In this document: in pieces, positions 20,613 through 31,185 of the stretch | Position numbering within the stretch: the stretch's first letter is position 1 | How the letters are laid out: the number at the start of each line of letters is the position of its first letter | Source: Halomonas cerina | GTDB taxonomy: Bacteria > Pseudomonadota > Gammaproteobacteria > Pseudomonadales > Halomonadaceae | Assembly (NCBI RefSeq): GCF_014192215.1 | Contig: NZ_JACHXP010000020.1 | Location: forward strand, 1 to 64,000 | Length of the DNA: 64,000 nucleotides | Direction of reading: 5' to 3' | Position numbers and translations under genes: made by a program | The notes under the pieces: model-generated | Seen by the model: the letters and a program-made list of their open reading frames with translations, nothing else | What the model was told of the DNA's origin: nothing | Databases searched by the model: none

Positions 20613-21185
20613 TCAGGGGGAGGGATTCTTGCGCTCCCCTTGCTCGATCTTCTCGCCGTCGGGAGACAGCAGATACCACTCGGCCCCCAGGTGGATGACA
20701 TCCTGGCCGAGGGCATCCCCGGCCGCCTTGTCGCCGCTGAAGTAATAGAGTGGCCAGCCTGCATAGGTCACCTGCCGGGTGCCGTCCTCGCGCGTGATAG
20801 TGCCCAACTTGTCGGCATCGACGTGCTTACCGGCCTCGGGTGGCTGCTTCGACGCATAGGGCGGCCAGGCGATGGCACAGGTCTGGTCGCAGAGGCTGTT
20901 CTGCCCATGCCGTTCGTCCTTCTCGAACAGGTAAAGGCTCATGCCGTCCTGGTCGGTGAGATAGCGCCCGAAGGGGGCCTGCTCGCGGGTTTCCAGCCGG
21001 GCCTGCTCGACAGGGTCGGGCCGGCTCTGCAGGTCCTTCGTCGCGGCCTGTGGGCTCTGGCCCGCCACGCCTGCGGCGTCTCCGTCCATGCCGGATGTCT
21101 GTGCGGTGACCATAGTCGGCAGCAGGGCGGCCACGCCGAGCATCAGGGTTGCTGCCAGGCAGCGTGGTAGCGTACTTGCTGTCAT
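20613..21185 (-). CDS. Secreted COG4315-type repeat protein
   Basis: A 190-residue exported protein: signal peptide (about 1-28, ending MVTAQT), a low-complexity linker, then two copies of the short secreted repeat in which an aromatic strand is followed by Asp: [19 protein letters not shown]...CAIAWPPY and [25 protein letters not shown] Cys pair (C...C in [14 protein letters not shown]) is conserved in this family, whose members are periplasmic or lipoproteins of unknown role. There is no lipobox cysteine here, so it is probably soluble periplasmic. Confidence 0.8.
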   Translation of the reverse strand: MTASTLPRCLAATLMLGVAALLPTMVTAQTSGMDGDAAGVAGQSPQAATKDLQSRPDPVEQARLETREQAPFGRYLTDQDGMSLYLFEKDERHGQNSLCDQTCAIAWPPYASKQPPEAGKHVDADKLGTITREDGTRQVTYAGWPLYYFSGDKAAGDALGQDVIHLGAEWYLLSPDGEKIEQGERKNPSP

Positions 21186-21334
21186 CTCGACCTCCCCCGG
21201 GTGAATACGCTTTCACTCTAGGTAGCTCGGGCGGCAGGTTTCAAGGCGCTTGTTGGGCTAGCATGAAGCGCAGACGGTGAAGAACGGGACGACTCTCCGC
21301 CCGACCAGTCACTTCGAGGATGGCGAGGCAGATG

Positions 21335-21625
21335 ATGAAACAGGAGACCCTCTGGGCCCTGGCGAGCTCCGCGGCAGCGGTGGCCGCCGGGGTGATGGCC
21401 CGAAAGGGCGCGGCCAAGGTGTATCGTCGACAGGTAGGCGAGGCACCGCCGGCGAACCCTGCCGAGCCGGACGTTGGCTGGCGCCAGGCGCTGCTGTGGG
21501 GGGCAGCCACCGGTATCCTGATGGGCGTGGCCCGGGTCGTGGGACGTCGTGCCGGCAGCGAGGCCGTGCGCCGGACCGCCGGTTCGGGCCATCGACGGCG
21601 GGCCCTGCGGCGGCTGGGGCGATAA
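21335..21625 (+). CDS. Small DUF4235 membrane protein
   Basis: A 96-residue protein with two hydrophobic helices (about 3-22 and 48-67) around a basic linker, and the family pattern PANPAEPDVGWRQALLWGAATG; the C-terminus is strongly Arg-rich. Known only as DUF4235, function unknown. I choose the ATG at 21335 because GGCGAGG lies 6 bp upstream; an ATG at 21320 would add five residues but has no spaced ribosome site. Confidence 0.7.
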   Translation: MKQETLWALASSAAAVAAGVMARKGAAKVYRRQVGEAPPANPAEPDVGWRQALLWGAATGILMGVARVVGRRAGSEAVRRTAGSGHRRRALRRLGR

Positions 21626-21719
21626 TCCGGCCGGGGGTTGGGTGAGGTGGTGCCAAGGTCGGCACAGCGACGTGTGCTGAGTGAGACCAGGAAGAAAGCC
21701 TGGCCGGGCGCTGCAGGCC

Positions 21720-22079
21720 TCAGTGGTCGCGGGAGAGCCGGTGAGAGTTGGCCGTGGTGCGACGATGCAGGGGCCCCAGGGTGCGGCGACCCGTCACCCA
21801 CCAAGGGGTGGGACGTCCATTCACCGCCCCGAGTATCGCCCGGTGTAGTTCGACACCGATCTCCAGGCTGGCTTCCAGCTTCTCGCTGACCATGCGCTGG
21901 TTTTCCTGCAGCATCCGGGGGCTGGCAGGGGAGAGGGTGTGCCAGAGCCGGTGCCGCATGGCGATCGTCTCAAGCGAGGTGGTCCATAACTCGAGGGCCA
22001 TGGTGCTGACCCTCCACATATCGACCATCGCGGCGGGGGTGATCGGCACGCCGTGATAAAGCAGAGACGCTGGCAGCAT
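21720..22079 (-). CDS. Phasin-like small protein
   Basis: About 119 residues if translation begins at 22079. The central part is helical and amphipathic (MVDMWRVSTMALELWTTSLE, MLQENQRMVSEKLEASLEIG), with the RMVSEKLEA pattern seen in small proteins linked to polyhydroxyalkanoate granules. The Arg/His-rich C-terminus is unusual. The phasin call is pattern-based inference. No good ribosome site precedes any candidate start (22184, 22133, 22079, 22028). A promoter with a strong palindrome over its -35 lies just upstream, which supports a real, regulated gene. Confidence 0.55.
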   Translation of the reverse strand: MLPASLLYHGVPITPAAMVDMWRVSTMALELWTTSLETIAMRHRLWHTLSPASPRMLQENQRMVSEKLEASLEIGVELHRAILGAVNGRPTPWWVTGRRTLGPLHRRTTANSHRLSRDH

Positions 22080-22146
22080 GGGAAGGTACCGGAGCCGAGG
22101 GAGAGTAGGGGAAGCGTGCCGTGCACATGGCATGCTGTAGGCGGCA

Positions 22147-22175
22147 ATGATACGTTGGCTTATGTTGCAATGCAA
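22147..22175 (-). promoter_or_regulatory. Promoter of the phasin-like gene
   Basis: On the minus strand TTGCAT (22170-22175), a 17-bp spacer and TATCAT (22147-22152). The -10 is 5/6; the -35 is weak and embedded in the palindrome at 22158-22182. Predicted start about 22140. Confidence 0.55.
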
Positions 22176-22182
22176 CATAAGC
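22158..22182. promoter_or_regulatory. 25-bp perfect palindrome, probable operator
   Basis: Arms GCTTATGTTGCA and TGCAACATAAGC (12 bp each, exact) around a single A. It covers the -35 and most of the spacer of the phasin-like gene promoter, so a bound protein would block transcription. The TGCA-rich core recalls PhaR-type operators of phasin genes, from memory. Confidence 0.65.
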
Positions 22183-22261
22183 ATTATTGTGTGGGCGTGC
22201 CCTCACCGCCGAGGCCGGTCGTCGGCCGCGATGGACAAGGAAAGGAAGAGGGCGGAAAGGC

Positions 22262-22287
22262 CAAGACGGCGGAGTGCCGCCGTCTTG
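22262..22287 (-). terminator. fba: Probable terminator of the fba transcript
   Basis: Perfect 11-bp stem CAAGACGGCGG / CCGCCGTCTTG with an AGTG/CACT loop, 47 bp past the fba stop on the minus strand, followed there by GGCCTTTCC. The U-tract is weak. Confidence 0.6.
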
Positions 22288-22333
22288 CCGGTGCTAGCAT
22301 GGGCGCGTGCCGGCCGCTTCGGCGCGGCGTCGG

Positions 22334-23398
22334 TCAGCGGATCTTCGGATCCAGTTCGCCGCGCGCGTAGCGCTCGAACATCTGCTCGAGATTGATCGGG
22401 GTGATCTTCGAGGCGTTGCCGGCGGTGCCGAAGGCCTCGTAGCGAGCCTTGCAGATGTCTTTCATGGCCGCGACGGAGGCCTTGAGGAACTTGCGCGGGT
22501 CGAACTCGGCCGGGTGCTCGGCCAGGAAACGGCGCACGGCGCCAGTAGAGGCCAGGCGCAGGTCGGTGTCGACGTTGACCTTGCGCACGCCGTGGCGGAT
22601 GCCCTCGACGATCTCCTCGACCGGTACGCCATAGGTTTCGGGGATCTTACCGCCGAACTCGTTGATGATCTCCAGCCACTCCTGGGGTACCGAGGAGGAG
22701 CCGTGCATCACCAGGTGGGTCTCGGGGATGCGCTCGTGGATCTGCTTGATGCGCTGGATGGAGAGGGTGTCGCCGGTGGGTGGCTTGGTGAACTTGTAGG
22801 CACCGTGGCTGGTGCCGATGGCGATGGCCAGGGCATCGACGCCGGTGGCCTTGACGAAGTCGGCGGCCTCTTCCGGATCGGTGAGCAGCTGGTCAGGGTC
22901 GAGCTTGCCCTCGGCGCCCACGCCGTCTTCCTCGCCGGCCATGCCGGTCTCCAGACTGCCCAGGCAGCCCAGCTCACCCTCCACGGAGACACCGCAGGCG
23001 TGGGCCATCTCGACGGTGCGCTGGGTGACGTCGACGTTGTAGTCGTAGTCGGCGGGGGTCTTGCCGTCTTCCTTGAGCGAGCCGTCCATCATCACCGAGG
23101 AGAAGCCCAACTGGATGGAGCGCTGGCACACCGCGGGGCTGGTGCCGTGGTCCTGGTGCATGACCACCGGAATGTGCGGGAACTCCTCGACCGCGGCGAG
23201 GATCAGGTGGCGCAGGAAGGGGGCCCCGGCGTACTTGCGGGCGCCGGCGGAGGCCTGCACGATCACCGGGGAGTCGGTCTCGTCGGCGGCTTCCATGATG
23301 GCGCGCATCTGCTCGAGGTTATTGACGTTGAAGGCCGGCACGCCGTAGCCATGTTCGGCGGCGTGGTCCAGCAGTTGGCGCATGCTGATCAGTGCCAT
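22334..23398 (-). CDS. fba: Class II fructose-bisphosphate aldolase
   Basis: A 354-residue zinc-dependent aldolase of the Calvin-cycle/class IIB type, interconverting fructose 1,6-bisphosphate and DHAP plus glyceraldehyde 3-phosphate. The metal site is visible: MHQDHGTS (about residue 80-87), EGELGCLGS, and the later HGAYKFTK and MHGSSSVP His residues; NVDTDLRLA marks the phosphate-binding strand. The N-terminus [27 protein letters not shown] is standard. It follows pgk by 70 bp on the same strand, with a GC-rich hairpin in that gap, and its ribosome site is AGGTAGG. Confidence 0.97.
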   Translation of the reverse strand: MALISMRQLLDHAAEHGYGVPAFNVNNLEQMRAIMEAADETDSPVIVQASAGARKYAGAPFLRHLILAAVEEFPHIPVVMHQDHGTSPAVCQRSIQLGFSSVMMDGSLKEDGKTPADYDYNVDVTQRTVEMAHACGVSVEGELGCLGSLETGMAGEEDGVGAEGKLDPDQLLTDPEEAADFVKATGVDALAIAIGTSHGAYKFTKPPTGDTLSIQRIKQIHERIPETHLVMHGSSSVPQEWLEIINEFGGKIPETYGVPVEEIVEGIRHGVRKVNVDTDLRLASTGAVRRFLAEHPAEFDPRKFLKASVAAMKDICKARYEAFGTAGNASKITPINLEQMFERYARGELDPKIR

Positions 23399-23420
23399 GG
23401 TCCTACCTTTACGTAAGGAC

Positions 23421-23441
23421 GGCGCGGCCGAGGGCCGCGCC
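23421..23441 (-). repeat. Intercistronic hairpin between pgk and fba
   Basis: GGCGCGGCC / GGCCGCGCC, a perfect 9-bp stem with a 3-nt loop, lying between the pgk stop and the fba ribosome site. No U-tract follows, so it is more likely an mRNA processing or stability element than a terminator. Confidence 0.6.
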
Positions 23442-23468
23442 GGTCATCGGGGTTGAGCGTCGCTTGGG

Positions 23469-24647
23469 TTACGTGGCCTGGGCGGCCTGATAGGCGGCTT
23501 CCAGGGCCGCCACGGCCGGCAGGGTCTTGCCTTCCACGTACTCGAGGAAGGCGCCGCCGCCGGTGGAGATGTAGGAGACGCGATCGGCGATGGCGTACTT
23601 GTCGATGGCCGCCAGGGTATCGCCACCGCCGGCGATGGAGAAGCCGGCGCTCTCGGCGATGGCCAGCGACAGCGCCTCGGTGCCCTTGCCGAACTGGTCG
23701 ATCTCGAACACGCCCACCGGGCCATTCCACAGGATGGTGCCGGCGTCCTTGAGCAGGCCGCCGAGGCGGCCGGCGGTGTCGGGGCCGATGTCGAGGATCA
23801 TCTCGTCGTCGGCCACCTGATCGACAGGTTTGACCACCGCGGTGGCCTGCTCGGAGAACTCGGTGGCCACCACCACATCGCTGGGCAGCGGGATTTCGAC
23901 CTTATCCATCAGCGCTTTAGCCTGGTCGATCAGCTCACGCTCGTGCAGCGACTTGCCGACGTTATAGCCGGCCGCGGCGATGAAGGTGTTGGCGATACCG
24001 CCGCCGACGATCATCTGGTCACACTTCTCGGACAGCGCGCTAAGCACCTCGAGCTTGGTGGAGACCTTGGAGCCGCCGACGATGGCGACCAGTGGTCGCT
24101 TCGGCGTGGCCAGCGCCTGCTCCAGGGCTTCGAGCTCGCGGGCGAGCAGCGGGCCGGCGCAGGCGGCCGGAGCGAAGCGTGCCACGCCGTGGGTGGACGC
24201 CTGGGCGCGGTGGGCGGTGCCGAAGGCGTCCATCACATAGACGTCACACAGGGCGGCGTACTGCTTCGCCAGGGTTTCGTCGTCCTGCTTCTCGCCGGTG
24301 TTGAAGCGCACGTTTTCGAGCAGCACCACCTCGCCGTCGGCGACCTCGACCTCGCCGTCAAGGTACGCCTTGACCAAGCGCACCGGACGGTCCAGCAGTT
24401 CACCCAGACGGTTGGCCACCGGGGCCAGCGAGAATTCCTCGGCCGGCTCGCCCTCGGTGGGCCGCCCCAGATGGCTCATCAGCATCACTCGCGCACCGGC
24501 CTCCAGGGCGGCCCGGATGGTTGGCAGGCTGGCCTTGAGGCGGGCGTCGCTGGTTACCTGACCGTGCTTGATGGGCACGTTCAGGTCCTCGCGGATCAGT
24601 ACCCGCTGGCCGCGGAGGTCGAGGTCGGTCATCTTGTGCACGTTCAT
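23469..24647 (-). CDS. pgk: Phosphoglycerate kinase
   Basis: A 392-residue enzyme transferring phosphate between 1,3-bisphosphoglycerate and ADP. N-domain: [24 protein letters not shown] and [13 protein letters not shown]-domain: [12 protein letters not shown], the GGGIANTF loop, DIGPDTAG and the terminal GGGDTLAAI and [10 protein letters not shown] nucleotide-binding loops. Length and motifs are canonical. It lies between epd and fba in the common epd-pgk-fba order; the gap to epd is 37 bp, so the three are probably one transcript. Confidence 0.98.
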   Translation of the reverse strand: MNVHKMTDLDLRGQRVLIREDLNVPIKHGQVTSDARLKASLPTIRAALEAGARVMLMSHLGRPTEGEPAEEFSLAPVANRLGELLDRPVRLVKAYLDGEVEVADGEVVLLENVRFNTGEKQDDETLAKQYAALCDVYVMDAFGTAHRAQASTHGVARFAPAACAGPLLARELEALEQALATPKRPLVAIVGGSKVSTKLEVLSALSEKCDQMIVGGGIANTFIAAAGYNVGKSLHERELIDQAKALMDKVEIPLPSDVVVATEFSEQATAVVKPVDQVADDEMILDIGPDTAGRLGGLLKDAGTILWNGPVGVFEIDQFGKGTEALSLAIAESAGFSIAGGGDTLAAIDKYAIADRVSYISTGGGAFLEYVEGKTLPAVAALEAAYQAAQAT

Positions 24648-24684
24648 GGAAGCAGGTTCCTCGTCTGGGAAAGCCGAAGGGGTG

Positions 24685-25728
24685 TCAGGCGTCGTCGCCG
24701 GCCCCCGGCCGCGCCGAAGGCAAGGCGGCCAGCCGTTGGCTGACGTCGAGCATGCGATTGGCGAAGCCCCACTCGTTGTCGAACCAGCAGAGCAGCTTGA
24801 TCAGGCGGCCACCGGCCACCCGGGTCTGGGTGGCGTCCACGATACCCGAGCGGGGGTCATGGTTGAAGTCGACCGAGGCCATGGGCTCCTCGGTATAGCC
24901 GAGCCGGCCGGCCAGCCGGTTCCGGCTGGCCTCGCGCAGCAGGGCGTTGACGGTGGTGGCGTCGGTGTCGGTGAGTACGCACAGCGACAGGTCCATGGCC
25001 GAGACATTGATCGTCGGCACTCGCATGTGCAGGCACTCGAAACGCCCGTGGAGGTGCGGCATCAGGCGGTCGATGCCGCGGGACAGGCCGGTGTCCACCG
25101 GCACGATGGAGTGCATCGCCGAGCGGGTCAGGCGCAGGTCGGTCTGGTGGTAGGCGTCGATCACCGGCTGGTCGTTCATCGCCGAGTGGATGGTGGTCGT
25201 CACGCCGTGCTCGATACCCAGTGCCTCGTCGAGCACGGTGAGCACCGGTACCAGGCAGTTGGTGGTGCAGGACGCCGCCGAGACGATGCGGTGGTGGGGG
25301 GCCAGGCGCTGGTCATTGATGCCGGAGACGATGGTGGCGTCGACATCGCTCTCCGCCGGCTGGGAGAACAGCAGCCGCCCGGCGCCGGCCGCAAGATGCC
25401 GCTCGGCGGTGGCGCGGTCCTTGAAGCTGCCGGAGCACTCCAGCACCAGGTCGATACCGAGCGCGGCCCAGGGCAGGCGGTCGGGGTCCGGCTCGCAGAG
25501 CACCTGGATCGCGCGGCCGTCGATCACCAGGCGGTCGCCCTCGACCTCGACCCGGCCCGGGAAGCGGCCATGGGTGGTGTCGTAGCGGGTCAGGTAGGCG
25601 ATGGTGTCGAGCCCGGAGAGCTCGTTGATCGCCACCACCTCGAGATGCGGGTCGGCGCGCTCCACGAGGGCACGCAGCACGCACTGGCCGATGCGGCCGT
25701 AACCGTTGATGGCGATGCGATGGGCCAT
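24685..25728 (-). CDS. epd: Erythrose-4-phosphate dehydrogenase (GapB/Epd type)
   Basis: A 347-residue GAPDH-family enzyme. NAD-binding [15 protein letters not shown] at the N-terminus, catalytic Cys in [12 protein letters not shown] (about 155), and the sequences [14 protein letters not shown] and [16 protein letters not shown], which resemble Epd more than glycolytic GAPDH. Epd oxidises erythrose 4-phosphate to 4-phosphoerythronate for pyridoxal phosphate synthesis. The position upstream of pgk agrees. A residual GAPDH role cannot be excluded. Start at the Met of MAHRIAING (25728); longer starts give no family homology. Confidence 0.88.
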   Translation of the reverse strand: MAHRIAINGYGRIGQCVLRALVERADPHLEVVAINELSGLDTIAYLTRYDTTHGRFPGRVEVEGDRLVIDGRAIQVLCEPDPDRLPWAALGIDLVLECSGSFKDRATAERHLAAGAGRLLFSQPAESDVDATIVSGINDQRLAPHHRIVSAASCTTNCLVPVLTVLDEALGIEHGVTTTIHSAMNDQPVIDAYHQTDLRLTRSAMHSIVPVDTGLSRGIDRLMPHLHGRFECLHMRVPTINVSAMDLSLCVLTDTDATTVNALLREASRNRLAGRLGYTEEPMASVDFNHDPRSGIVDATQTRVAGGRLIKLLCWFDNEWGFANRMLDVSQRLAALPSARPGAGDDA

Positions 25729-25799
25729 GGCGGTGACGATGACTCCGAGCCGGATAACAGGAGCCGGCGATTCTAGCGCATTTGCGCCTCGATCGTCTT

Positions 25800-26510
25800 C
25801 TAGGGGCCGACCAGTCGCCACGCCAGCGGCAGGAACAGCGCACTGAAGATGCCGGTCAGGCTCATCCCCAACGAGGCGAAGGCGCCGGCGGTGGGACCGA
25901 TCTCGAAGGCGCGCACCGTGCCCAGGGCGTGGCCGTTGAGGCCCAGCGCCAGACCGAGGATGCGCTCATCGCGAATGCCCAGCTGTCGGGCGAACAGGGC
26001 GACGAAGCCGATGGCCGCCACCCCGGTGACCAGCAGGCCCCCCATCATCAGCGACACCGAGCCGCCGATCTGTTCGGTGATGCCGATGGCGATGGGCGCG
26101 GTCACCGACTTGGGGGCCAGCGAGGCGAGGATCTCGGGCGGTGCGCCGAGCAGCCAGGCGATGCCCACGGCATAGCCGGCGGCGAGCAGGGCCGCCACGG
26201 GCAGGCAAGCCAGCAGCGGGCGCCACAGGGGCCGGACCTGCGGCATCTGCTGATGCAGGGGCAGGCCCAACGCCACGGTGGCGGGACCCAGCAGCAGCAT
26301 CAGCCAGGCGGCGCCCCGGCGGTAGTCCGCATAGTCGATGGACAGGGCGGCCAGCACCCCGGCCAGCAGCAGCGCGGCAACCAGGATCGGGGGGCACCAG
26401 GCCGGGGCGCCGACCGCCCTGAGCAGGCGGATGCCCGCGACGTTGGCGGCCAGGGTCAGGGCGATGGCCAGGATCGGGGTGGCCAGCAGGTGATCGAGCA
26501 GCTCAGGCAT
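25800..26510 (-). CDS. LrgB/CidB-family membrane protein
   Basis: A 236-residue protein with about seven to eight hydrophobic segments and the LrgB core: APKSVTAPIAIGITEQIGG and TGVAAIGFVALFARQLGI, then GLALGLNGHALGTVRAFEIGPTAGAFASLGMSLTGI. Family members act with LrgA/CidA in holin-like control of cell lysis or, in plants and some bacteria, in export of glycolate, pyruvate or related acids. Its start overlaps the cidA stop by 8 bp, indicating coupling. It lies 71 bp upstream of the epd start, in the same direction. Confidence 0.9.
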   Translation of the reverse strand: MPELLDHLLATPILAIALTLAANVAGIRLLRAVGAPAWCPPILVAALLLAGVLAALSIDYADYRRGAAWLMLLLGPATVALGLPLHQQMPQVRPLWRPLLACLPVAALLAAGYAVGIAWLLGAPPEILASLAPKSVTAPIAIGITEQIGGSVSLMMGGLLVTGVAAIGFVALFARQLGIRDERILGLALGLNGHALGTVRAFEIGPTAGAFASLGMSLTGIFSALFLPLAWRLVGP

Positions 26511-26868
26511 CGTGCGGTCCCTCCTGGGGCGCGTCCATCAGGCGGCGCATCAGCCACAGGGTGGTGAGCACGCTGAGCAGGGTGCCGCCGATCAGGGCCG
26601 CCAGGATCGCCGCCCACTGGCTAGCGACGGCGTCGAGCAGGAAGAAGACGCCGACCACGCCGGGCATGATCAGCATCGCCAGCATGGCGATCAGCGGTCG
26701 CGCCGCGGCGGCGATGTCGTCGAATCCGCCGCCGTGAAGCATCAGCCAGGCGGTGAGCAGCAGCATACCCACCACGCCGGCGGAGACCGGCAGGCCCGAG
26801 AGGGTCACCAGGCTCTCGCCGAGCAGCCAAAAGCCGAGCAGCCAGAGAAAACCGCGCAGTGCCGGCAT
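26503..26868 (-). CDS. CidA/LrgA-family holin-like protein
   Basis: A 121-residue protein with four membrane helices (about 4-22, 27-44, 58-82, 87-110) and the family elements LPVSAGVVGMLLL and LIMPGVVGVFF. It partners the downstream LrgB-type gene. The start at 26868 is chosen for AAGGAG with 5-bp spacing; an upstream in-frame start at 26892 would include that site. The promoter region is shared with the divergent small heat-shock gene. Confidence 0.88.
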   Translation of the reverse strand: MPALRGFLWLLGFWLLGESLVTLSGLPVSAGVVGMLLLTAWLMLHGGGFDDIAAAARPLIAMLAMLIMPGVVGVFFLLDAVASQWAAILAALIGGTLLSVLTTLWLMRRLMDAPQEGPHDA

Positions 26869-26906
26869 GGGACTCCTTGTCATCGATGTCAAAGGCGGCG
26901 CGAGGA

Positions 26907-26934
26907 CTTGAAAAGCGCCGAAGCGTTCCTATTG
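26907..26934 (+). promoter_or_regulatory. Sigma-32-like heat-shock promoter of the hsp20 pair
   Basis: CTTGAAA (26907-26913), a 14-bp spacer and CCTATTG (26928-26934), close to the sigma-32 consensus CTTGAAA / CCCATNT. Predicted start about 26941, giving a leader of about 110 nt before the first Hsp20 start codon. Confidence 0.65.
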
Positions 26935-26944
26935 TGCAGATTAC

Positions 26945-27047
26945 GGGGACGGTGTCAGCTTAAGTGTGCCGCTCCCCACCGGTAGGTCATGGCGCCGAGT
27001 CATGACCAACTGGCGACATAAGTCCTTGTGACGTTAGGAGGTGTTCG
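26945..27047 (+). promoter_or_regulatory. Structured hsp20 leader, candidate RNA thermometer
   Basis: Three successive hairpins can be drawn in the leader. First: GGGG (26945-26948) and CGG (26950-26952) pair with CCG (26969-26971) and CCCC (26974-26977). Second: GGTCATG (26985-26991) pairs exactly with CATGACC (27001-27007). Third: UCCU (27023-27026) pairs with AGGA (27036-27039) of the AGGAGG ribosome site, and CGACA (27014-27018) can close it with UGUUCG (27042-27047). The layout resembles ROSE-type thermometers, though the ROSE UUGCU motif is absent. Confidence 0.5.
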
Positions 27048-27049
27048 TG

Positions 27050-27502
27050 ATGTTCGGAGATCTCAGGCGTTTCGATATCGGCCGGCCCCAGGGCCTGGAC
27101 TGGGTTCGGCAGTTGATGGACGAGGTGTTCCCCGAGGGAGGCCCTGCCGATATCCGCTCGGTTCCGCGGGGCAGCTTCCCGATGATCAACGTCGGGCGCA
27201 CCGACGAGGCCGTGCGGGTCTATGTGTTCGCTGCCGGCCTCTCGGCAGGGGAGTTGGACGTGAGCCTCCAGGACAACGTGCTGACCGTGGCCGGCCGGCG
27301 CGAGCCCGCGGCGGAGGAGAAGGCGCAGCAAACCCACTTCCGGCGCGAGCGACCGCATGGGGAGTTCAGTCGCTCCGTGGCGTTGCCCGATGGCCTGGAC
27401 ATCGAGCGGGCCGAGGCACGCTTTCGCAACGGGGTGTGCGAAATCGTGCTGCCCAAGCGCGAGGAGCTCAAGCCGCGCCGGATCGAGGTCCAGGCGTCCT
27501 AA
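27050..27502 (+). CDS. Small heat-shock protein (Hsp20/alpha-crystallin), first of two
   Basis: A 150-residue ATP-independent holdase. The alpha-crystallin domain spans about 45-140: INVGRTDEAVRVYVFAAGLSAGELDVSLQDNVLTVAGRRE, a dimerisation loop, then FSRSVALPDGLDIERAEARFRNGVCEIVLPKRE; the C-terminal anchor RIEVQ supplies the I-x-V motif. The ATG at 27050 follows AGGAGG by 8 bp; in-frame GTGs at 27041 and 27047 overlap or crowd that site. Expected to be heat-induced through the upstream promoter and leader. The next Hsp20 gene starts 36 bp after its stop. Confidence 0.93.
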   Translation: MFGDLRRFDIGRPQGLDWVRQLMDEVFPEGGPADIRSVPRGSFPMINVGRTDEAVRVYVFAAGLSAGELDVSLQDNVLTVAGRREPAAEEKAQQTHFRRERPHGEFSRSVALPDGLDIERAEARFRNGVCEIVLPKREELKPRRIEVQAS

Positions 27503-27538
27503 GTGCCACGGTACCCAGAGACTGGGAGGAGGTGAGAG

Positions 27539-27928
27539 ATGAACGATATCACCAAGCATGAGGCTCCCCGGGAGCCGGCCGAGCGGGAGCCACGACTCGA
27601 GACCCTGCTGCCGCCGGTGGACATCTTCGAGGAGGACAACGCCCTGCACGTGATCGCCGATATGCCCGGCGTGAGCCGTGAGGGGCTGCATATCGAGGTG
27701 GACAACAACGTGCTGAGCCTGGAGGGTGAGGTACAGCTCGAGATGCCGGAGGGGATGCGTGCCCTCTATGCGGAGGTTCGGGCGCAGCGTTTCGCGCGCC
27801 GCTTCACGCTGAGCCAGGAGATCGATGCCGACGCCATCGAGGCGCGCATCGACAATGGTGTCTTGCATCTGGTACTGCCCAAGAAGGAGGTCCATCGGCG
27901 GCGGCGCATCGAGGTCCAGACGACCTGA
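27539..27928 (+). CDS. Small heat-shock protein (Hsp20/alpha-crystallin), second of two
   Basis: A 129-residue paralogue of the preceding gene with a shorter N-terminal arm. Alpha-crystallin domain about 22-125: PPVDIFEEDNALHVIADMPGVSREGLHIEVDNNVLSLEGEV, then FARRFTLSQEIDADAIEARIDNGVLHLVLPKKE and terminal RIEVQ. Sequence differs enough from the first copy to suggest hetero-oligomer partners rather than a fresh duplication. The ribosome site GGGAGGAGG partly overlaps the 3' arm of a small hairpin (CCCAG/CTGGG, 27514-27526). Same operon as the first. Confidence 0.93.
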   Translation: MNDITKHEAPREPAEREPRLETLLPPVDIFEEDNALHVIADMPGVSREGLHIEVDNNVLSLEGEVQLEMPEGMRALYAEVRAQRFARRFTLSQEIDADAIEARIDNGVLHLVLPKKEVHRRRRIEVQTT

Positions 27929-27941
27929 GCCGCCCCTGGCT

Positions 27942-27977
27942 CGCCGGCGCCCACCTCTGACGAGGTGGGCGCCGGCG
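27942..27977 (+). terminator. Strong hairpin terminator after the hsp20 pair
   Basis: A 16-bp exact stem (arms 27942-27957 and 27962-27977) with a 4-nt loop, 14 bp after the second hsp20 stop. No U-tract follows. A further small hairpin (GGCATGC/GCATGCC, 27984-28002) comes next. Confidence 0.6.
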
Positions 27978-28058
27978 TTGGCCGGCATGCCTCCCGCATG
28001 CCAGACTCGTCCGCTACGCTAGGAAGAGCGTCTTCGAGCACCCAAGGAGAGGAACGAC

Positions 28059-29111
28059 ATGACCGACATTGCCACGCTGCTGGGCGACCAGGCCGAGGAT
28101 CTGCTGGGACACACCTGCACCGGTATCCCCAAGGAGCAGCTGCACCTGCCGGGGGCGGATTTCGTCGACCGGGTGATGACCGACAGCGATCGCAGCCCCC
28201 GTGTGCTGCGCAACATGCAGGCGCTGTTCGATCACGGGCGGCTGCGGGGGACAGGGTATCTGAGCATCCTGCCGGTGGATCAGGGCATCGAGCACTCGGC
28301 GGGTGCCTCCTTCGCTCCCAACCCCCTCTACTTCGACCCCGCCAACATCGTCGAACTGGCCCTCGAGGGGGGCTGCAACGCCGTGGCCTCGACCCTGGGC
28401 GGGCTGGCCTCGGTGGCGCGGCGCTATGCCCACCGCATCCCGATGATGGTCAAGCTCAACCACAACGAGACCCTGAGCTATCCCGCGGTGTACGACCAGA
28501 CCCTGTTTGCCCGGGTCGAGCAGGCCTTCGACATGGGCTGTGTGGCGGTGGGGGCGACCATCTACTTCGGGTCAGCGGAAAGCCGCCGCCAGATCATGGA
28601 GGTCAGCGAGGCCTTCGAACGGGCCCATGAGCTGGGCATGGTCACGGTGCTGTGGGCCTACCTGCGCAACCCGGCCTTCAAGCACGAGGGCACCGACTAC
28701 CATGTGGCCGCCGATCTCACCGGCCAGGCCAACCACATGGCGGCGACCCTCAAGGCCGATATCGTCAAGCAGAAGCTGCCCGAGATCAACGGTGGCTACC
28801 GCGACATCGGCTTCGGTCACACCCATGACAAGGTCTACAGCGAGCTGACCTCGGACAACCCCATCGACCTGGCCCGCTACCAGGTGGCCAACTGCTATCT
28901 GGGGCGCGCGGGGCTGATCAACTCCGGCGGCGGCTCCAAGGGTGCCTCGGACCTGGGCGAGGCGGTGCGCACCGCGGTGATCAACAAGCGCGCCGGTGGC
29001 ATGGGCCTGATCTCAGGACGCAAGGCGTTCCAGAAGCCAATGAAGGAGGGCGTGGCGCTGCTCCATGCCATCCAGGACGTGTACCTGTCACCGGATGTCA
29101 CCCTCGCCTGA
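28059..29111 (+). CDS. fbaB: Class I fructose-bisphosphate aldolase (FbaB/DhnA type)
   Basis: A 350-residue Schiff-base aldolase of the bacterial/archaeal DhnA class. The active-site features include [15 protein letters not shown] near residue 70, the catalytic-Lys strand around MMVKLNHNE (about 130) and [14 protein letters not shown] (about 195-208), and the phosphate loop [14 protein letters not shown]. coli FbaB (about 350 residues) is the comparison. It provides a metal-independent alternative to the class II enzyme encoded 5 kb away and is often used in gluconeogenic growth. AAGGAGAGG precedes the ATG. Its own terminator region is shared with tkt. Confidence 0.93.
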   Translation: MTDIATLLGDQAEDLLGHTCTGIPKEQLHLPGADFVDRVMTDSDRSPRVLRNMQALFDHGRLRGTGYLSILPVDQGIEHSAGASFAPNPLYFDPANIVELALEGGCNAVASTLGGLASVARRYAHRIPMMVKLNHNETLSYPAVYDQTLFARVEQAFDMGCVAVGATIYFGSAESRRQIMEVSEAFERAHELGMVTVLWAYLRNPAFKHEGTDYHVAADLTGQANHMAATLKADIVKQKLPEINGGYRDIGFGHTHDKVYSELTSDNPIDLARYQVANCYLGRAGLINSGGGSKGASDLGEAVRTAVINKRAGGMGLISGRKAFQKPMKEGVALLHAIQDVYLSPDVTLA

Positions 29112-29129
29112 CGGCGCCAATCGCGCCAT

Positions 29130-29158
29130 AAAAAGGGCGCGGCCAACGCCGTGCCCTT
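29130..29158. terminator. Bidirectional terminator between fbaB and tkt
   Basis: An 11-bp stem with one G-T pair (AAGGGCGCGGC / GCCGTGCCCTT) and loop CAAC. On the minus strand it is followed by TTTTTATGG, a good U-tract for tkt, whose stop is 24 bp away; on the plus strand GTCTCTG follows, weaker for fbaB. Confidence 0.75.
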
Positions 29159-29181
29159 GTCTCTGCCGTGCCAGGCAACGA

Positions 29182-31185
<2,004 letters not shown>

